Source: Sinorhizobium americanum
Lineage (GTDB): Bacteria > Pseudomonadota > Alphaproteobacteria > Rhizobiales > Rhizobiaceae
Assembly: GCF_001651855.1 (NCBI RefSeq)
Contig: NZ_LNQC01000044.1
Coordinates: forward strand, 124,001 to 188,000
Direction: 5' to 3'
DNA: 64,000 nt
Each line of letters starts with the position of its first letter. The first letter of the stretch is position 1. The notes below the pieces were generated by a model that searched no databases, was not told the DNA's origin, and saw only the letters and a program-made list of their open reading frames with translations. Both the position numbers and the translations under genes were made by a program. Positions 36,831 to 46,759 of this stretch are shown here, one piece after another.

Positions 36831-37148
36831 GTTTCCTCCTCGGATTTCGGCATCAGGCTGTCGTTCGAAAGATCGACCGCCTTGTCTCTATTGCGCAGGT
36901 CAAGGACCAGGGGGTGGTCTAACGCAATTCCGATGGAAATAAAATGACAGGACTGTGGATGTCTGAAAAGGGCGCGCATCAGCGCGGCAAAAGGCAGCAT
37001 CAGTGCAATTCACTTGAGATTTACGGCGACCTGATTTATTGAGGGGCCATCACAATTCCGTCATCTGTGACGTTTGGCACGGGCGGCCGCTTGCAATATG
37101 CCACCACGTCGGGCCATGCTCGGTCGTGGACAGGGGAAAATCGGACTT
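36831..37148. other. Divergent promoter region between pfp and the TerB-DnaJ gene
   Basis: 318 bp with no convincing gene. It must hold promoters for both directions. A sequence resembling TGACGGAATTGTGA occurs on the minus strand near 37050, an imperfect inverted repeat of unknown meaning. Nothing else was recognised. Confidence 0.4.
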
Positions 37149-37856
37149 ATGTCATTCTGGGACAGCCTGCTGAAGATCGTGACGGCCACCGGCAATGCGC
37201 TCGCCGGTGTGGTGGAGGCGGTCCGTACACTTTTCGAAGGGGATCCGGAGACACGCCGCAAGGTGGCTTTCTCGGTGGCGATGATCGCCTTGTCCGCCAA
37301 GATGGCGAAGGCTGACGGCATCGTCAACGAAGCCGAAGTCGCGGCGTTCCGGGATATCTTCAAGTTCCCCGCGGACCAGGCCAGGAACGTCGCTCGGCTC
37401 TACAACCTCGCACGCCAGGACGTGGCGGGCTATGAGGCCTATGCGGAGAAGATGGCGTCGCTCTGCTCGTCCTGCGAGCGCAACTGCCCAATTCTCGAGG
37501 ATATCGTCGACGGGCTCTTCCATATCGCGAAGTCGGACGGCGCCGTGCACGACAAGGAGCTCGCCTATCTGATGCGGGTTGCGGAAATCTTCAACATGGA
37601 CGAGGCGCAGTTCGAGCGCATCATGGCGCGCCACGTCCATGGCGACGACCGCGATCCCTATCAGGTTCTCGGTGTTTCGCCGAAGGACGATTTCTCCGAT
37701 ATCCGCCGGCGTTATCGGGTGCTCGTCTCCGAGAATCATCCGGACATGCTGGTGGCGCGCGGCGTGCCGGAGGAATTCCATGCGATTGCCAACGACCGCA
37801 TGGCCGCGTTGAACGCAGCTTACGAGGCGATCGAGAGAGAACGCCGCGCCGCATGA
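37149..37856 (+). CDS. TerB-like plus DnaJ-domain co-chaperone (DjlA-like)
   Basis: 235 residues: a TerB-like helical domain (about 35-160, with CSSCERNC in the middle and 'KSDGAVHDKELAYLMRVAE') followed by a C-terminal J domain (about 175-235) with the NHPDML tripeptide that stimulates DnaK. It has no clear membrane anchor, unlike E. coli DjlA. The gene overlaps the amidase gene by ATGA, so the two are co-translated. The CxxC pair could bind metal (inference). Confidence 0.88.
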   Translation: MSFWDSLLKIVTATGNALAGVVEAVRTLFEGDPETRRKVAFSVAMIALSAKMAKADGIVNEAEVAAFRDIFKFPADQARNVARLYNLARQDVAGYEAYAEKMASLCSSCERNCPILEDIVDGLFHIAKSDGAVHDKELAYLMRVAEIFNMDEAQFERIMARHVHGDDRDPYQVLGVSPKDDFSDIRRRYRVLVSENHPDMLVARGVPEEFHAIANDRMAALNAAYEAIERERRAA

Positions 37857-38617
37857 CCGCCAGCACCTGCGACTTTCCGGGCGCGCGCTTCGTACCGTCG
37901 CCCAACCATGGCGAACGGGCCGGCGGGCGCCGGCCGGACATGATCGTGCTGCATTATACCGGAATGGAAACGGCGCTCTCGGCGCTCGACTGGCTCTGTC
38001 GCGAGGAAAGCCAGGTTTCCAGCCACTATTTCGTTCACGAGGACGGCCGCATCGATCAGCTCGTGCCGGAGGAGCGGCGCGCCTGGCATGCCGGCAAGAG
38101 TTTCTGGAAAGGCGAAACGGACATCAATTCCTGTTCGGTCGGCATCGAGATCGCCAATGCTGGTCATCCGGCAGGGCTGCCGGACTTCCCCGAAGTGCAG
38201 ATCCAATCGGTCGCCGAATTATGTCGGTACTGTGGCGAACGATGGCAAATCGCCCCCGAAAGGGTGCTCGCACACAGCGACGTAGCACCGATTCGCAAGG
38301 TCGATCCGGGAGAAAATTTTCCCTGGATTGTGCTATTTCGCCGCGGGGTCGGTCACTGGGTTGAACCGGCTCCTGTCGGGGGCGGGCACTTTTTTCAGCG
38401 CGGCGACCGCGGACAGCCGGTCGAGGCCCTCCAGTCGATGCTCTCCCTCTACGGCTACAACATTGAAGTCACTGGAGATTTCTGCGAGCGGACGGAAGGC
38501 GTGGTGGCCGCTTTCCAACGGCATTTCCGTCAATCACGGGTAGACGGCATCGCCGACGCTTCCACCATCGATACGCTTCATCGGCTGCTCTCGACACTGC
38601 CGAATTTCGGTGCCTAG
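37853..38617 (+). CDS. N-acetylmuramoyl-L-alanine amidase (AmpD-like) with peptidoglycan-binding domain
   Basis: 254 residues. Amidase_2 domain (about 15-170) with zinc-ligand histidines in 'MIVLHYTGME' and 'VLAHSDVAP', plus a C-terminal PG_binding_1 domain (about 185-250). There is no signal peptide, which points to a cytosolic role in recycling anhydro-muropeptides, as for AmpD; the binding domain, however, is more usual in exported enzymes. The start overlaps the previous stop. Confidence 0.9.
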   Translation: MTASTCDFPGARFVPSPNHGERAGGRRPDMIVLHYTGMETALSALDWLCREESQVSSHYFVHEDGRIDQLVPEERRAWHAGKSFWKGETDINSCSVGIEIANAGHPAGLPDFPEVQIQSVAELCRYCGERWQIAPERVLAHSDVAPIRKVDPGENFPWIVLFRRGVGHWVEPAPVGGGHFFQRGDRGQPVEALQSMLSLYGYNIEVTGDFCERTEGVVAAFQRHFRQSRVDGIADASTIDTLHRLLSTLPNFGA

Positions 38618-38844
38618 TCGGCGATTTTCGAGCGCCCTGATTTAGCGCCCTCGACGCTTTGCTGCGCGATTTTTTCGCGTTTGCCACATGTTTACCATGT
38701 TAGGCCCTTCATTTCCGGTCCATCAACGCAGGAGATGCGGCGTCTTAAGTGCCGTGCTCCTGTCAATGAAAACGATCAGGAAATCGGTCGTGACGGTGGG
38801 GTGCGCCGTCCCGCCAGTTCCCCAGACCGGAGACTTCAAACTAA

Positions 38845-39378
38845 ATGAGAATAGCGTTTGTTGCTGCGGCGGCGGCATGCTTTGGCATGTTCGTTGCCGG
38901 GATGGGTACGTCGTATGCAGGGGGTGTCGACAAGACCATCAAGACTTCCGCAATCCCCTCGGTGACGAGAACCACAGGCTATCCGGCTCCCCAATTCGAC
39001 CTGACGCGCGGATCGCAATACACGATCCTCATCCAGAGCTACGCCAAGCAGTATGGCGTTCCCGTCGATCTCGCCCATGCCATCGTTCAGGTCGAAAGCA
39101 ATTTCAATGCGAGTGCCCGGGGCAGCGCGGGTGAAGTCGGTCTCATGCAGATCAAGCCGGCCACGGCGCGCATGATGGGCTATTCCGGTTCGACCAAGGG
39201 TCTCTACGATCCGGCCACCAACATCAAGTTCGGCATGCTGTATCTGGCGAAGGCCCAGGAGCTTTCAGACGGCACGACCTGTGGCACCATCCTCAAATAC
39301 AATGCCGGCCATGGCGCCAAGCGCATGAACCCGGTGTCGAAGCGCTATTGCGGCAAGGTCCAAAGCATCCTGAATTGA
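38845..39378 (+). CDS. Small secreted lytic transglycosylase (SLT domain)
   Basis: 177 residues. Signal peptide 1-25 (ending MGTSYA). SLT domain with the catalytic glutamate in 'HAIVQVESNFNASARGSAGEVGLMQI'. It is close to the minimal size for a functional SLT. The ribosome site is weak (GGAG 12 nt upstream). The 227 nt before it contain no other recognisable gene. Confidence 0.9.
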   Translation: MRIAFVAAAAACFGMFVAGMGTSYAGGVDKTIKTSAIPSVTRTTGYPAPQFDLTRGSQYTILIQSYAKQYGVPVDLAHAIVQVESNFNASARGSAGEVGLMQIKPATARMMGYSGSTKGLYDPATNIKFGMLYLAKAQELSDGTTCGTILKYNAGHGAKRMNPVSKRYCGKVQSILN

Positions 39379-39556
39379 TGCTGGGCACAAGTCGCTACTC
39401 CCCGAGCAGCGGTTAACGATCGATCCTTGGACCCTTCGCTGATCCAAGGTGATAGCCGGATAGGTATCGCGTTCCGGCAAAATAGTTTTTAGAGAGAGCT
39501 CGGTGCCATTGCCCGGGCGGCATGCTATTCCCGAAGCGAAGCGTCGAGGGATATCC

Positions 39557-40744
39557 ATGTCGGAAAGCTTTGATTTCGTTGTCGTCGGCAAGGGCATGAT
39601 GGGTGCGGCGGCGGCGCGCCACCTGAGCCTAGCAGGCCCCCGTGTCGCACTTGTCGGGCCGGACGAACCGGAGGATTGGGCAAACCACCGCGGCGTTTTC
39701 GCCAGCCACTATGACAATGCCCGGATCACCCGCACGATCGACAATGATCCCGTTTGGGCGCGTCTCGCCCGCCGATCGATCGAGCGCTATCGGGAAATCG
39801 CAGAGACAAGCGGAATCGAATTTTACCACGAGGTCGGCTGCCTGATTGCCGCACCGGCGCCGGGCTGCAATTTCGACTATCTCGAGAGAGTTGCACTTGC
39901 ACGGGACGGACTCGGTGTCGCAGCACCATTGATCGACGGCGAGCAGCTCGCCGAGCGCTTTCCGTGGTTCGACTTCCCGCGGCACTATGCCGGCATTCAT
40001 GAGGCGCTGGGCGCCGGCTATATCAACCCTCGCGCCCTGGTTCGTGCGCAGACGGTTGCGGCAGAGAGACTGGGTGCGCGGGTGATCCGCTCCGAAGTTG
40101 TTGCCGTCGACGAGGTCACCGGTGCGGTCGACGTTTCGACCACCGAGGGACACAGGCTCCGCGGCGGGCGCGTCCTCGTCGCTGCTGGCGGTTTCTCGCT
40201 CTCCGAAGCGCTTCTGCCGAGGCCGATCGACTTGACGGTGAAAGCCCGTACCGTGCTTTTTGCCGAGGTCGGCCCCGACGATCTCGCCCGATTTGGCGCC
40301 ATGCCGTCGCTGATCTGTGCGGCGCCCGATCAGCACCAGAGCTATTATCTGCTGTCGCCGGTTGCCTATGCCGACGGCAAACACTACATCAAGATCGGCG
40401 GTGACCCGACCGATCGGATCCTTGCCGATGAGGCGGCGGTCCGCGAGTGGTTCCGCGGCAGCGCGAGCGCTGAGGCGGCAGCGCATATGCGCGGCTTGCT
40501 TGCCTGCCTGATGCCGGGCTTCGAGCCGGAATCGACGCATTTTTCGCCATGCGTCACCACGTTCACGCGGCACGGCTATCCTTATATCGGCTTTGCCAGC
40601 GACCGGATCGCCGTGCTCACCGGCGGCAATGGCCAGGCGGCCAAGAGTTCCGACGAGATCGGGCGGCTCGGGGCGGTGCTGGCGCTGAAGGGCCGGCTCG
40701 ATGCCGGTGAGTACGAGACCGATTTTGCCGTCGCTTATCGATAG
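39557..40744 (+). CDS. FAD-dependent oxidoreductase, sarcosine/N-methyl-amino-acid oxidase-like
   Basis: 395 residues, start behind GAGGGATATCC. FAD-binding 'FDFVVVGKGMMGAAAARHLS' at 4-23 and C-terminal 'IAVLTGGNGQAAKSS'. The cysteine in 'HFSPCVTTFTRHGYPYIG' lies where monomeric sarcosine oxidases bind FAD covalently, suggesting the same here (inference). It would oxidise an N-methyl or other amino acid, giving H2O2. It is monocistronic, ending 70 nt before rnpB. Confidence 0.85.
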   Translation: MSESFDFVVVGKGMMGAAAARHLSLAGPRVALVGPDEPEDWANHRGVFASHYDNARITRTIDNDPVWARLARRSIERYREIAETSGIEFYHEVGCLIAAPAPGCNFDYLERVALARDGLGVAAPLIDGEQLAERFPWFDFPRHYAGIHEALGAGYINPRALVRAQTVAAERLGARVIRSEVVAVDEVTGAVDVSTTEGHRLRGGRVLVAAGGFSLSEALLPRPIDLTVKARTVLFAEVGPDDLARFGAMPSLICAAPDQHQSYYLLSPVAYADGKHYIKIGGDPTDRILADEAAVREWFRGSASAEAAAHMRGLLACLMPGFEPESTHFSPCVTTFTRHGYPYIGFASDRIAVLTGGNGQAAKSSDEIGRLGAVLALKGRLDAGEYETDFAVAYR

Positions 40745-40814
40745 GCGGATGAGCATACCGAGGTGAAGACGCCGATTTTTTGTAGCGCTTCTCGCCCCGG
40801 TCGGTTAATGAGCC

Positions 40815-41216
40815 TCTGCCAGTTGGCCGGGCAGCCGCGCCCCGCAGGTGCCGAAAGGCCGCGGGGCGAGGAAAGTCCGGGCTCCACGGAGACACGGTGC
40901 CGGATAACGTCCGGCGGGGGCGACCCCAGGGAAAGTGCCACAGAAAGCAAACCGCTCCGCCTGCGGAGTAAGGGTGAAAGGGTGGGGTAAGAGCCCACCG
41001 CGGACATGGCGACATGGACGGCACGGCAAACCCCACCGGGAGCAAGACCGAATAGGGATGACACGGGCGCGCGAGCGCCCAGCCGGTTTCCAGGCCCGTC
41101 ATCCGGGTGGGTTGCACGAGGCTGTGCGCAAGCGCAGTCCCAGATGAATGGCTGCCACGTTTCGCCTCTTCGGAGGTGGAGCCATACAGAACCCGGCTTA
41201 CAGGCCAACTGGCGAT
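40815..41216 (+). ncRNA. rnpB: RNase P RNA, bacterial class A
   Basis: The 5' GCCAGTTGGCC pairs with 3' GGCCAACTGGC (helix P1). Core signatures are present in order: GAGGAAAGTCCGGGCTCCA, GCAAACCGC, GTAAGGGTGAAAGGGTGGGG, TAAGAGC, and ACAGAACCCGGCTTA near the 3' end. The ends are set by P1 and may differ by a few nucleotides. It processes tRNA 5' ends. No clear T-run terminator follows. Confidence 0.97.
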
Positions 41217-41389
41217 TCTTCTCCGAACCAATCTGGCGCATGAGTCCGGCGGAAGAGCCGCGTCTTCCACGCGGCTGGACGGGTGCTTGCTTGCGCGATT
41301 CCAAGCCGTTAGGCGGGCGATCGTAACCCTTCGTTAAACTTAACAACCTATCAATATTTGATCATCCGCGAGGCTGTTTACGAGCTTCT

Positions 41390-41424
41390 CCCATTGACGC
41401 CCATATGGTCCCATGTTATCCCAT
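41390..41424 (+). promoter_or_regulatory. Four CCCAT repeats at 10-bp spacing: probable MraZ operator over the dcw promoter
   Basis: CCCAT starts at 41390, 41400, 41410 and 41420, an exact 10-bp period. On the other strand this is ATGGG, i.e. TGGG-type MraZ boxes with 5-nt spacers. TTGACG (41394-41399) and TATCCC (41417-41422), 17 nt apart, could be the -35 and -10, in which case MraZ bound here would repress. The mraZ start is 175 nt downstream. Confidence 0.8.
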
Positions 41425-41599
41425 AATGGTACTGCGCAAGGGCCGCGTCGTGGCCCATCATCGCGAAATTCCAGGGTGCCTTCCTCGGGAGGTTCAGGCG
41501 GGCATGCTCGTGTCCGGCGGGGGTCTTTTGCGCGCGCAGGCGAGTGTTCTTTCGGGCCGATGACCAGGGTCCGTCAGTCGGGGGCGGCCGTTTCGCGTC

Positions 41600-42040
41600 A
41601 TGAACCGCTTCTTGTCACATGCCACGAACCGGATCGATGCGAAGGGACGGGTTTCCGTGCCTTCGGCGTTCCGCGCCGTGCTTACGGAGGCGGGTGCGAA
41701 GGAGCTATACTGCTTCCAGGACTTCGTTTTTCCGGCGATCAGCGTCGGCGGGCCGGAGCTTCTGGACCGGTTCGAGAGGCAGATGGCGTCCGAGGATCCG
41801 TTCTCGGATGCGGCCAACCAGATGTCGCTCCTCGTTCATGGGGGCGGCGTCTTCGTGAAGCTCGACCCGGAGGGTCGGTTGATGGTGACGGATTTCATCC
41901 GCGACTTCACCGGCATCTCGACCGACGTGGCTTTCGTCGGGCGGGGCGATCATTTTCAGCTCTGGGAGCCGCAGGCGTTTGCGAGGGCGCAGGCGGAGGC
42001 CCGGGAAGGGCGCAAGCAACGGGGGCTGCGTCCGCAATAG
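41600..42040 (+). CDS. mraZ: MraZ, transcriptional repressor of the dcw cluster
   Basis: 146 residues, two SpoVT/AbrB-like repeats. The first reads '[19 protein letters not shown]', the second '[19 protein letters not shown]'; both keep the D-x-(K/E)-G-R signature. MraZ binds TGGG repeats upstream of its own gene and opposes RsmH. It has a leader of about 175 nt after the repeats. Confidence 0.96.
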   Translation: MNRFLSHATNRIDAKGRVSVPSAFRAVLTEAGAKELYCFQDFVFPAISVGGPELLDRFERQMASEDPFSDAANQMSLLVHGGGVFVKLDPEGRLMVTDFIRDFTGISTDVAFVGRGDHFQLWEPQAFARAQAEAREGRKQRGLRPQ

Positions 42041-42054
42041 TGTGGAGAGGCGGA

Positions 42055-43080
42055 ATGGTGACGGATCAAGGCGACAGAGCTTCTGAAGCCGACGGCGGAC
42101 CGGTTCGTCACATTCCCGTCATGCTCGCCGAGGTGGTTGCGGCTCTCGATCCGGCGCCCGGCAAGGTCGTTCTCGATGGCACGTTTGGTGCCGGCGGCTA
42201 TACGTCGGCGATCCTCGATGCGGGTGCCGGAGTGATCGCGCTCGACCGGGACCCGACCGCGATCGCTGCGGGCCAGCCGATGGTTGCCGCTGCCGAAGGC
42301 AGGCTCAAACTCATTCATTCGCGCTTTTCCGAATTGGCCGATCATGCTCCGGACGGCGGGCTCGACGGCGTCGTGCTCGACATCGGCGTTTCGTCCATGC
42401 AGATCGATGAGGCGCAGCGCGGCTTCTCCTTCCAGAAGCAGGGGCCGCTCGATATGCGCATGTCCGGCGCCGGCGTTTCGGCCGCCGATGTCGTCAATCG
42501 GGCGAAAGTCCCCGACCTCATTCGCATCTTCGGCTTCCTGGGCGAGGAGAAGCAAGCGGGCCGCATCGCCCGTGCGATCGAGAAGCGGCGTGCCGAGCAG
42601 CCTTTTGAAACCACCCGCGATCTTGCCGGGCTCATCGAGATCGTCACGCCCCGCAAGGCCAAGGACAAGATCCATCCGGCAACGCGCGTCTTCCAGGCGC
42701 TGCGCATTTTCGTCAACGACGAGCTCGGCGAGCTCGCCAATGCGCTCTTCGCTGCGGAGCGGGTGCTGAAGCCCGGCGGGCGGCTCGTCGTCGTCACCTT
42801 CCATTCCCTCGAAGACAGGGTCGTCAAGACGTTTTTCCAGGACCGCTCGGGCAAGGCCGGTGGCTCGCGTCACCTTCCGCTGGTCGCGGCACGCGACGCA
42901 ACCTTCACGCCAGTCGGCAAGCCTATGATTGCGGCGAGCGAGGAAGAAGCGTCCCGCAATCCGCGCGCCCGGTCGGCGAAACTCAGGGCCGGTATCCGAA
43001 CAGAGGCTCCGTCGCCGGGAAGCGATCTGTCCATTTTCAACCTGCCGGAGCTGGCGAGCCTTGCCAGACTAGGGGGCTAA
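42055..43080 (+). CDS. rsmH: 16S rRNA (cytosine1402-N4)-methyltransferase
   Basis: 341 residues. '[15 protein letters not shown]' and '[14 protein letters not shown]' form the SAM site; 'HSRFSEL', '[11 protein letters not shown]' and '[11 protein letters not shown]' are family signatures, and '[11 protein letters not shown]' is conserved in MraW. It methylates C1402 of 16S rRNA in the decoding centre. Start behind GTGGAGAGGCG, 14 nt after mraZ. The reading frame stays open far upstream across mraZ; that part is not coding. Confidence 0.97.
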   Translation: MVTDQGDRASEADGGPVRHIPVMLAEVVAALDPAPGKVVLDGTFGAGGYTSAILDAGAGVIALDRDPTAIAAGQPMVAAAEGRLKLIHSRFSELADHAPDGGLDGVVLDIGVSSMQIDEAQRGFSFQKQGPLDMRMSGAGVSAADVVNRAKVPDLIRIFGFLGEEKQAGRIARAIEKRRAEQPFETTRDLAGLIEIVTPRKAKDKIHPATRVFQALRIFVNDELGELANALFAAERVLKPGGRLVVVTFHSLEDRVVKTFFQDRSGKAGGSRHLPLVAARDATFTPVGKPMIAASEEEASRNPRARSAKLRAGIRTEAPSPGSDLSIFNLPELASLARLGG

Positions 43081-43086
43081 GAGACG

Positions 43087-43488
43087 ATGCTCAGAACGCT
43101 GGATATCGTGCTGATTGTCATCATGACGGGTGCCGCCACGGTCACCTACACGATCAAGCACCAGGCCGAGAACAAGCTCGAGGAGGTCCGCAGGCTTGAC
43201 GCCGCGATCAAGCTCGAGGAGGACACAATCGACCTGCTCAAGGCAGACTGGGCGCTGCTCACCCAGCCGAACCGGCTGGAGCGGCTCGTGGGCGCCTTCG
43301 CGGCCGACCTGCAACTCGTGCCGACGCCCTCGACGCAACTCGCCAGGCCCGAGGAACTGCCGATGCTGAAGGCGGATGTGCCGCCTCCGGAGGAAGGCAA
43401 GGATAAGAAGGGCAAGGGCAAGAAGGACGACGGCATCGCCGCCGTCATCAACGCCGATAACATCGCAACAGGTTCGGTGGCGCGCTGA
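43087..43488 (+). CDS. ftsL: Cell division protein FtsL
   Basis: 133 residues. One N-terminal membrane span ('MLRTLDIVLIVIMTGAATVT'), then a coiled-coil stretch (about 25-60), then 'LLTQPNRLERLVG', which is typical of alphaproteobacterial FtsL, and a Lys/Gly/Pro-rich tail (about 95-120). FtsL works with FtsB and FtsQ to activate FtsW-FtsI. Its stop overlaps the ftsI start (TGATG). Confidence 0.87.
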   Translation: MLRTLDIVLIVIMTGAATVTYTIKHQAENKLEEVRRLDAAIKLEEDTIDLLKADWALLTQPNRLERLVGAFAADLQLVPTPSTQLARPEELPMLKADVPPPEEGKDKKGKGKKDDGIAAVINADNIATGSVAR

Positions 43489-45236
43489 TGTCGTTTCTCT
43501 CCCGTATCATGGTGTTGAAGAGCAAGGCGCATTTCTCTGCCGGCGGCAACAACCGCCCCGCCGAGGCGAGCGTCAACGTCACGTTCCAAGGGACGCGCAA
43601 GAAGAGCGCCAGCCAGGCGAAAAGCCGCGTCGCGATCGTCATCGCAAGCTTCGGCATCGCCTATGCGGTGATCGGAGGCCGGCTGGTGCAGTACGGCATG
43701 GCGCAGCCGGAGACGGTTTCCTCGATCGGTCGCGCCGACAGCCTCATGGCATCACGTCCCGACGTCCTCGATCGCAACGGCGAGATCCTCGCGACCGACA
43801 TCCGCACCGTCTCGCTCTATGCCGAGCCGCACAAGATCGTTGATGCGGACGAGGCGGTTGAGCGGCTGGCGACGGTTCTGCCCGACCTCAACGCCCGGGA
43901 GATCTACAACAAGCTCAAGTCGAACTCGCGTTTCCAGTGGCTGCGTCGGCAATTGACGCCGAAGCAGCAGAGCGAAATCCTGGCGCTGGGCATTCCGGGA
44001 ATCGGCTTCCGCCCCGAGAAGCGCCGCTTCTATCCCGGAGGGCCGACGGCTGCCCATATCCTCGGTCACGTGAACATCGACAACCGGGGCGTCGCCGGGA
44101 TGGAGCGCTATATCGACAGCCAGGGGCTTGCCGATCTCGCCGCGATCGGCATGACCAGCGATGCCAAGCTCGAGCCGGTCAAGCTCTCGATCGACGTGCG
44201 CGTCCAGAATATCGTCCGCGACGTCATTGCTTCCGGCATGAAGAACTATGAGGCGATCGCCGCCGGCGCCGTCGTCATGGACGTCCACACCGGCGAGGTG
44301 CTGGCGATGGCATCGGTGCCGGATTACGACCCCAACAAGCCGGCCGAAGGCGCCGAAGAGGGCTGGATGAACCGCATGTCGAACGGCACGTTCGAGATGG
44401 GCTCCACCTTCAAGACCTTCACCATCGCCATGGGTCTCGACTCGGGCAAGGTGACGCTCAACGACAGCTTCGACGCGACGGCGCCGATCCGCATCGGCGG
44501 CTTCACCATCAAGGACTTCCACGGCAAGCGGCGGGTTCTGACCGTTCCGGAAATCTTCCAGTATTCTTCGAATATCGGCACGGCGAAGATCGCTGATCTC
44601 GTTGGTATCCCCGGGCACAAGGAATTCCTCACCCGCCTCGGTCTGCTTTCCAAGCTGCCGACGGAACTGCCGGAGGTCAAATCGCCCTCCCAGCCGCGCG
44701 AATGGAAGAAGATCAACTCGATCACCATCTCCTTCGGCCACGGCGTCTCGACCACGCCGCTGCAGACGGCGGTTGCGGGAGCGGCACTCGTCAATGGCGG
44801 CAAGCTGATACCGCCGACCTTCCTGCCGCGCACGGAAGAGCAGGCGAACGAGCTCGCGACCGCGGTCGTGAAGAAGAGCACCAGCGACGACATGCGGTTC
44901 CTGCTCCGCTGGAACGGCATTGCCGGCTCCGGCAAGCGGGCGCTCGTGCCGGGCTTCAACGTCGGCGGCAAGACCGGCACGGCCGACAAGGTGGTCAATG
45001 GCCGCTATTCGAACGACCTGAACTTCAATGCCTTCCTCGCGGCCTTTCCGATCGACGATCCCAAGTACATCGTGCTGACCTTCATCGACGCGCCGAAGAC
45101 CGGCGAGGGCGGCGGGCGTACCGCCGGCTCCAACGCCGCGCCGATGGTGCGCGACATCATCAGCCGTTCGGCGCCGCTGCTCGGCGTCGAACCGAAATTC
45201 GGAGAAGACGGGTCTGCCTTGCTTGTGTCTTATTGA
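43488..45236 (+). CDS. ftsI: Septal peptidoglycan transpeptidase FtsI (PBP3)
   Basis: 582 residues. One membrane span (about 48-65), a PBP dimer domain, and a transpeptidase domain with S306-TF-K309 in 'EMGSTFKTF', SSN in 'FQYSSNIG' and K495-TGT in 'VGGKTGTAD'. It cross-links septal peptidoglycan together with FtsW, which lies further along the same cluster. Confidence 0.97.
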   Translation: MSFLSRIMVLKSKAHFSAGGNNRPAEASVNVTFQGTRKKSASQAKSRVAIVIASFGIAYAVIGGRLVQYGMAQPETVSSIGRADSLMASRPDVLDRNGEILATDIRTVSLYAEPHKIVDADEAVERLATVLPDLNAREIYNKLKSNSRFQWLRRQLTPKQQSEILALGIPGIGFRPEKRRFYPGGPTAAHILGHVNIDNRGVAGMERYIDSQGLADLAAIGMTSDAKLEPVKLSIDVRVQNIVRDVIASGMKNYEAIAAGAVVMDVHTGEVLAMASVPDYDPNKPAEGAEEGWMNRMSNGTFEMGSTFKTFTIAMGLDSGKVTLNDSFDATAPIRIGGFTIKDFHGKRRVLTVPEIFQYSSNIGTAKIADLVGIPGHKEFLTRLGLLSKLPTELPEVKSPSQPREWKKINSITISFGHGVSTTPLQTAVAGAALVNGGKLIPPTFLPRTEEQANELATAVVKKSTSDDMRFLLRWNGIAGSGKRALVPGFNVGGKTGTADKVVNGRYSNDLNFNAFLAAFPIDDPKYIVLTFIDAPKTGEGGGRTAGSNAAPMVRDIISRSAPLLGVEPKFGEDGSALLVSY

Positions 45237-45291
45237 CCGTGAAATGAAAATGCGGACGATTCGTCTTGGCGGATCGGTATCGAAGTGAGAC

Positions 45292-46758
45292 ATGCAGTTC
45301 ATGAAGATCAAGGACCTGGCGGGAACAGATTTCCCGGAACTCTCGGCGCAATTGAACGGTGATTCCGCGAATGCGGAAATCTCAGGCCTCACAGCCGACA
45401 GCCGGCAGGTCAGGCCCGGCGACCTGTTCGTGGCTGTCGCCGGGACGAAGGCGAACGGCACCGCTTATATCGCCGATGCCCTTTCGCGCGGCGCCGCGGC
45501 AATCGTGGCTGCCGATGCCCACCCGGACGCGGGCGCGCCGGTGTTCGTGCTTCCAGATACGCGTCGCTTTCTCGCCAAGGCGGCCGCAGCCTTCTACGGG
45601 CGCCAACCCGAGACGATGGTGGCGGTGACCGGAACGGCGGGCAAGACATCTGTCGCCTCCTTCACGCGGCAGATCTGGGCGCATTCCGGGCTTTCGGCGG
45701 CGATGATCGGTACCACCGGCGTCACCGCGCCGGGCCGCAACGACTATGGCTCGCTCACCACTCCGGACCCGGTATCGCTTCACAGGCTGCTCGCCGAACT
45801 CGCCGACGAGGGCGTCACCCATGCGGCGATGGAGGCTTCCAGCCACGGCCTCGACCAAAGCCGGCTCGACGGCGTCCGACTGGCCGCCGCCGCCTTCACC
45901 AATCTCGGCCGCGACCACATGGACTATCATCCGACCGTCGAGCACTACATGGCCTCGAAGATGCGTCTCTTCGGCACGCTCCTGCCCAAGGGCTCGCCGG
46001 CAGTAATCTTTGCCGACGACCAATGGTCGGCCGAGGCGATCACTGCTGCTCGCAAGGCCGGCCACGACGTGCGTACCGTCGGCCGCAACGGCGACTTCAT
46101 CAGCCTGAAGCGGGTCGAGCATTTCCGCCACAAGCAGTCGGCCGAAGTGCATGTGGGTGACGACATCTTCGAAATCCACGTGCCGCTCGCCGGCGATTTC
46201 CAGGTGGCCAACGCGCTTGTCGCCGCGGGCCTCGCCATGTCCACCGGAATCGAGGCCAAGGCCGCCTTCTCGGCGCTCGAAAAACTGCAAGGCGCCTCCG
46301 GCCGGCTTGAACTCGTCGGCCAGACGACGGACGGCGCGCTTGCCTATGTGGACTATGCCCACAAACCGGACGCTCTCGAAAACGTGCTTGAATCGGTGCG
46401 GCCGTTCACCACCGGCCGAGTCATCATCGTCTTCGGCTGCGGCGGCGATCGCGACAAAGGCAAGCGGCCGATCATGGGTGAAATTGCGGCTCGTTTGGCC
46501 GATATTGTCATCGTCACCGACGACAATCCGCGCTCGGAAATTCCGGAGGTGATTCGTTCGGAGATCATGGCCGGTGCCAGGGGCGCCACCGAAATCAGCG
46601 ATCGAGCCGAGGCGATCCGGACGGCTGTCGGCATGCTGAAGGCAGGTGATACGCTGATCGTTGCCGGCAAGGGACATGAGGAAGGGCAGACGATCGGTGC
46701 CGTGACGCTGCCGTTCTCCGATCATGCGGAAGTACGCAAGGCGCTGGGAGGGCAGTGA
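45292..46758 (+). CDS. murE: UDP-MurNAc-L-Ala-D-Glu:meso-diaminopimelate ligase
   Basis: 488 residues. Ligase P-loop '[13 protein letters not shown]' (about 110-122); the DNPR motif ('[11 protein letters not shown]') marks meso-diaminopimelate rather than lysine as the added amino acid. Third step of cytosolic stem-peptide assembly. A second in-frame ATG lies three codons in. It follows ftsI after 55 nt. Confidence 0.96.
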   Translation: MQFMKIKDLAGTDFPELSAQLNGDSANAEISGLTADSRQVRPGDLFVAVAGTKANGTAYIADALSRGAAAIVAADAHPDAGAPVFVLPDTRRFLAKAAAAFYGRQPETMVAVTGTAGKTSVASFTRQIWAHSGLSAAMIGTTGVTAPGRNDYGSLTTPDPVSLHRLLAELADEGVTHAAMEASSHGLDQSRLDGVRLAAAAFTNLGRDHMDYHPTVEHYMASKMRLFGTLLPKGSPAVIFADDQWSAEAITAARKAGHDVRTVGRNGDFISLKRVEHFRHKQSAEVHVGDDIFEIHVPLAGDFQVANALVAAGLAMSTGIEAKAAFSALEKLQGASGRLELVGQTTDGALAYVDYAHKPDALENVLESVRPFTTGRVIIVFGCGGDRDKGKRPIMGEIAARLADIVIVTDDNPRSEIPEVIRSEIMAGARGATEISDRAEAIRTAVGMLKAGDTLIVAGKGHEEGQTIGAVTLPFSDHAEVRKALGGQ

Positions 46759-46759
46759 G

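Noticed and set aside
40735..41346. Several overlapping open frames of 60-217 codons in both directions around 41 kb
   Set aside because: They lie on rnpB, whose RNA signatures and P1 pairing are unambiguous.
41413..42054. Upstream extension of the rsmH frame through mraZ
   Set aside because: Its translation there is Arg/Gly-rich and unlike any MraW; mraZ occupies the region in another frame with a complete, recognisable protein.
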